A DNA stretch of 64,000 nt. Origin: Hydnum rufescens UP504 (lineage: Eukaryota; Basidiomycota; Agaricomycetes; Cantharellales; Hydnaceae). The stretch covers positions 69,411 to 133,410 of the forward strand of contig MU129040.1 of assembly GCA_014904985.1 (NCBI GenBank), written 5' to 3'. Under the pieces are notes generated by a model. The model was not told where the DNA came from. It did not search any database and saw only the letters and a list, made by a program, of their open reading frames with translations. The translations under genes and the position numbers were made by a program. Every line of letters starts with the position of its first letter. Positions within the stretch are counted from its first letter, which is position 1. This document shows positions 59,640-64,000 of this stretch, piece after piece.

Positions 59640-61080
59640 GGTCTTCCCTGTGCTCCTCAAAACAGGGGTGAAGTGCAGGACTCGTCCTTCCGGAAATGAT
59701 GGAAAGGATATGCCCTCAGGCTCGGTCACTGGGGCGGTGGACGACTTCTTTTCATAGACCTGAGACGGATTGCCGGCGACGGTGCCACTATTGGGTGTTG
59801 ACTTTCCTCACGACACCATCACCAGAGCGTGCTACTATTCGTCAGATCGCAGCCGCGAGATAACGTCTGGAAGACAACGAGACCGGACGGACAATAGCCA
59901 TTCCCGGCTGGATGCTATCTGGCCATCCCCGCTCGTATCTCCCGCCATATATTGGTCTTCCTGTCGTCCCCGGCAGCGCCTCCGCCTAACGGGTCAGCGT
60001 ATAGCTATTATTACTGGTGTTTCCTTGCGTCCCCAACCGCCGTGATCGTCAAACGAAATGAGTTCATTCATCAGCGCAGATCACGAGTCCCTATCGATTC
60101 CTGGCGATCCTGTCGCTATAAGTACACAGGCATCGTCGTCGCCGCTTATCCCAAATTAGCCCCACGATGTGAACGACCCGACGCGAAATTCCGCCCACTC
60201 ACCAACTTGTACAAAGGGGTTTACGTTGTGCGCACCTTCGCGCGAACATTAGACGTCCGATGTCACTGGGCACAAGATGGCCCTCATGGCCAAGGTTATG
60301 AGATATGCCTCGGCTCCCCTGCAGCATGCAAATACCGGGGAGGGGGTCGGCTCCAGGAATCCCCATCGCAGGGAGTGCGGCGAAGCTGCAGAAGTCTTTC
60401 CCAAGTGCGTATGCGTGTGGCCTTGAAATAATTTCCTTTTTGGAAGATTTGGCTGAACCATATTAAATCCCCCATAGACCCTTGGGAGTCTGGCAGCAGG
60501 CCATAAGAGGGATTCGTCCAGGACGTAGAGGATATCGGCATGATCGCTGGAGGGGAACGAAAGGTGTCCCCCAATAACGCTCATGCAGTTCTTCTCTACC
60601 GATCGTCCACTCATTGGGATTCCCGAACGCCTGGCGACAGGAATATTGATGATATCAAGATCGAAATAGTGAAGAGACTTTCTTTATCGCCACGACCTAG
60701 GTGAAGAGGGAGGCAGGGTGATCGTGAGGTTATATCCTCTTATCTTCACCATGTCGCACGATAATGGAAGTTTGTTTGCTTTTTTCGACCAAAAATATCA
60801 TCCTGCCACACATGAGGCAATGGCATACCGATGGGCGATGGGGCAGAATCCGAGACCTCCCAGGTTTTTCAGCCGAGCTTGGTCTCCCCAGGCGGCGGGC
60901 GAGGCTGCCAAATCAGAGGAACTGGCGCTCTAACAACCCTTCCAGGCACTTTTACAGGACAGGATGGCACTGAATAAATAGAGGACGAACAAGATGGTGG
61001 GGGGGAGCTAAGCAAGGTAAGCAGATTCCCGGCTATTACCACCTTCCGCATTTGTCAGGATGATGATACATGATCTGAAA
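59640..61080 (+). repeat. Diverged direct repeat, copy 2
   Basis: Partner of 55080-56480, offset about 4.5-4.65 kb. Islands: GACCTGAGACGGATTG at 59758; GGTTATGAGATATGCC at 60294; GTGCGTATGCGTGTGGCCT at 60404; TCTTTATCGCCACGACCT near 60682; TTGTCAGGATGATGATAC near 61051. The two copies flank small genes B and C. Confidence 0.65.
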
Positions 61081-62479
61081 CATTGCCGTTCTGGGCCACA
61101 TTAGACTGCTCCCCAAGTGCCATGGAAATCGGTGTGTGCCAGAGGGACCAGCGTAATAGGATTTATCATGGTAATTGCTCCGATCTCGAGGCTCATGGTT
61201 GTAGTACCCTTCCAACAGCATGTAATTCTTCCACATCCCGGAATGATGCTCGCTAGAGATACATTTGTGTAGGCCAGATCCTTCGGACACCACTACCATC
61301 CACTCAGCCATGCGATATTTACCCTCGATCTATAAACTTTCTGTGACATGCCCAATTATTGTTTCACGTCTAATACTCACCCATAACGGTGTGATTCCGC
61401 CTTCTGCTAGTGCGATACTGGCAGCCATGCCATGCGGGAACACAGAAATGTCTTGCGTCCTGACTTTTGGGAACCACGAAGCGAATCACGAGACTTTATG
61501 ACGAACAAAAAATTGGCTGGCGGGCCTCCGCGATTGTCATTGACCGCACGATTGTTTTCCGTACGCGTGAACTTGGGTGTTTTTTATAACCAGGATATTC
61601 CTGTGCGTATCAGTGGTCCATTTAGCGCAAGCAATATTCTTGAGGATCGGACGACCATTGAGGTCGTCCGATGCAATCAATCGTTTCACACAAACATGGC
61701 CCAGTGAGAGACACATCGAGCAACTGGAAATGATAAAACATTAGCCCCTGGGGGGTGCAAGGGCCTTTTCGAGACACAGGGGTCGGATGTAGTTGATCCC
61801 GAGCACCCATACTGCTGGGGACAATGGACTTGGGACCAGTGCAACAGACTGGATGAGACATTGCTGCTCATCAACCATCTTGTAGCAGGCCTATTGCATA
61901 ACCTTCCCCCGCGAGATCACGGTAATCGAACCTAACGGGAGGAACTTTGGCCACCTTGAACATCCTGGCCCGGAGCGCTATGCCAACCCCAAGAATAATC
62001 AGACGACGGAAACGAAAGATCGACACATCTAGTCGTAACATGCCGCCGTTATCCCAAGGATCCCTTATAGTTGGGGGAACGCGTGACGTGATTCTCGATA
62101 AACCAGGACGCTGGTGGTTCCCTCGAAACCAGTCGCATTGGACTTAGGTGCCCCTGGTTCACCGTATTGTTCATCCACAGACATAGAGATCCCCTCCAAA
62201 AATGAGTATATATATGCATGTATCTTCGACATGTAGAACAGCTGCCTGATAGCACAATCGATAATCCAAAATTTTTGCTTGCTCGAGCTAGACAGCCAAC
62301 TGCCGAAGCTGTTAGAAAGACACTGCAATTTCGTCATGAAAGCAGCCAGGACAAAGACCTCTATCTTGGCGATGGTTGGCCATTATCTGGAAGCCGTAGT
62401 AGCTGAGCGATAAGATGAAGCCACGGACGCTCATTTTCGTTTCTGGTTCCGTGTCGGCGCGGCCCGCCTCCCAGGCACG
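61081..62479. other. No recognisable gene
   Basis: About 1.4 kb, no family motif on either strand. Confidence 0.45.
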
Positions 62480-63607
62480 GTACATTGACTATCCTTTACG
62501 CACTCTTCCCCATGTGCCCAAATGGAGTCCGACAGCATTATCGCGAGGTAAGGCCCAGTGTGAGCATCACACTCCGTGAGATGCCTTCTTTCTCTCTCAA
62601 GTTCACGATGCGCGAGCGCATGGTCAGGATCTGAGCGGGGACCCGTTCCGTGGTATGATATCAATGAAGCAAGGAAGAGGTGTCCGGCTCTTACCCTATT
62701 TCTGGCTACACTTCAGTTTCCCCATGGAGACACCGGAACGTCTCCTACAGTTATCGTAAGGTAAGAATCAGCCACTTTCGTGGATCGCGAAGCTTCTGGA
62801 TCTCTCGCGGTGTTTACGGGATGGAATGTCCCCGCACGCGAGTCCCCTAATTGCTGAATTGTTAACTTCTCATAGGTCATTGCATGGGGAGTCCTATCGC
62901 GAGGTAAGAATGAAATTTGATCTTCAGAATGGAACTCTCTATCTTCTGATGGACGGATGCCATTACTGTAATATTGGGCAAAGAACCATTGTTGGCTCAC
63001 ATGTGAAGTGCAGACGTGTGATGCCTGTACCCACCTGTTATCAACATATTTAGCGATAGTTTGGCAAGGCATCAGTTCTCACACCCTGGGTTCTCGTCTC
63101 AATATATGCGCTAGTCCCAATCAGGTAAGGCACCACGATAGTCTCTGCGAGGCCCAACATACCTTTGCAAGTCGATTGTGGTCTTTATCACGCCTTCTCG
63201 TTTCTTTGCGTAGGAAGATGACGAATCCTGAGCGGCTATACCAGGTGGAATCGCCAAGCTCATCACTTCACAGTAAGGACCCATTCGCAATTGCCTATCT
63301 AAACTTGAAGGATATTTTCTTCGCGTATTGATTGACGATTTACCCACTGCTTTCCCCTCCTTTTTCAGGATATACATCAATGTCCTCGTGTCAACAGGCG
63401 GAGGTCAGTGAGAACTTCGGTAAATTGATTGCGCATCCTCCGACCGGAAAGCTCGGAAACTACGAGGGGTGTTTTGGGGTTGATGCTGATGGTTTGGCAA
63501 CAATTGAGTGCGCGTCAGCTGGTTGGGCTTCTGGACATATAAGGCGAAAATGGTGCGATGAAGGACTGATATCGCTACACCCATTTGTTTCTCAGGGTAC
63601 CGAATAA
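62480..63607 (+). other. Possible multi-exon gene, unrecognised
   Basis: The plus strand has a series of strong donor-like sites (CGCGAG/GTAAG at about 62546 and 62902, GTAAG/GTAAG at 62761, ATCAG/GTAAGG at 63124) paired with acceptor-like CAAG, ATAG, GCAG, GTAG and TCAG sites at 50-110 bp. This is the spacing seen in the real genes of this window. The last frame (MSSCQQAEVSENFGKLIAHP...) stops near 63607. I could not join the pieces into a convincing protein, and short introns make chance pairs common. Confidence 0.2.
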
Positions 63608-64000
63608 ACTTGTGCGCAACCTCCACTGGCGTGCTTGGGGGTTTTGATTGGTGTTATTTCTTATTTGTGATTCGGTTGCAAGCCCCGATGAATTTGACCC
63701 CAAGCAGCCCCCCCTTCCCCCCACGAGCACGACTTTAGGGTTTTATGGGGTCAGATTTTCCGCTTTCGAAATGTGTTGGGCTTACAGTGCAATTTGGGGC
63801 CTTGCATTCCCCTTTAGGTCCGTTGTGTTTCTCGAATATTGGAATATTGTCTCCTCGACAGTTTTCCATGGATGTGGACTGTTGAGTACTCTGTGGGGTT
63901 TTTCCGCTCGTAAAAGCCAATCGCATACACCTAGGAAGAATGAAGAAGTCAGCCGCCAGCCCTTTCTATATTTCCCCTTATCTTCGTCGTTTGCCCTCGT
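63608..64000. other. Window end, nothing recognised
   Basis: About 390 bp without a supportable feature. A C-run lies near 63708-63722. Confidence 0.5.

Overview
The window is nuclear DNA of a filamentous basidiomycete, most likely an Agaricomycete. Genes are dense, on both strands, and broken by many 50-60 bp GT-AG introns. It carries a fungal nitrate-assimilation cluster and fungal housekeeping genes (STE24, DPH3, MTO1, a YPP1/TTC7-type TPR protein). I saw no rRNA, tRNA, CRISPR array or transposase/reverse-transcriptase gene. The species cannot be named from sequence alone.

Layout. 0.5-4.6 kb (-): YPP1/TTC7-like TPR protein. 5.0-5.2 kb: a trehalase fragment. 5.3-9.2 kb: mostly non-coding, with one weak coding trace near 6.1-6.8 kb and a roughly 130 bp tandem repeat at 8.6-9.1 kb. 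9.3-10.7 kb: two unrecognised genes. 11.2-23.4 kb: nitrate cluster, with nitrite reductase (-) divergent from the nitrate transporter (+), then nitrate reductase (+). GATAAG boxes, the sites of nitrogen GATA factors, are dense in both cluster promoters. 24.5-28.0 kb: multipass membrane protein with a long disordered tail. 29.3-33.6 kb (-): GH35 beta-galactosidase with an N-terminal membrane anchor. 34.5-41.3 kb (-): CAAX protease STE24, a mitochondrial-carrier-family protein and a DHA2-type MFS transporter. 41.9-54.4 kb: MTO1 (+), DPH3 (-), a REEP/HVA22-type ER-shaping gene (+) and a tiny membrane protein gene, with much of this block present two or three times in direct and inverted orientation. 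54.4-64 kb: gene-poor, with two further paralogues of the tiny membrane protein lying between two decayed direct repeats.

Two observations dominate. First, 45.7-49.95 kb is a roughly 2 kb palindrome. One arm is packed with indels and the other is clean, and the palindrome is followed by a second, 5'-truncated MTO1-DPH3-REEP block. This looks like a fold-back or haplotype assembly artefact rather than biology, and single-base frameshifts elsewhere (at least ten located) fit an incompletely polished long-read assembly. Second, three small genes share one architecture: an exon consisting of only ATG, a second exon of 93 nt encoding a hydrophobic Ala/Ile-rich helix, then a Cys-Arg-Cys and Arg-rich tail. 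This is the best candidate here for a poorly described gene family.
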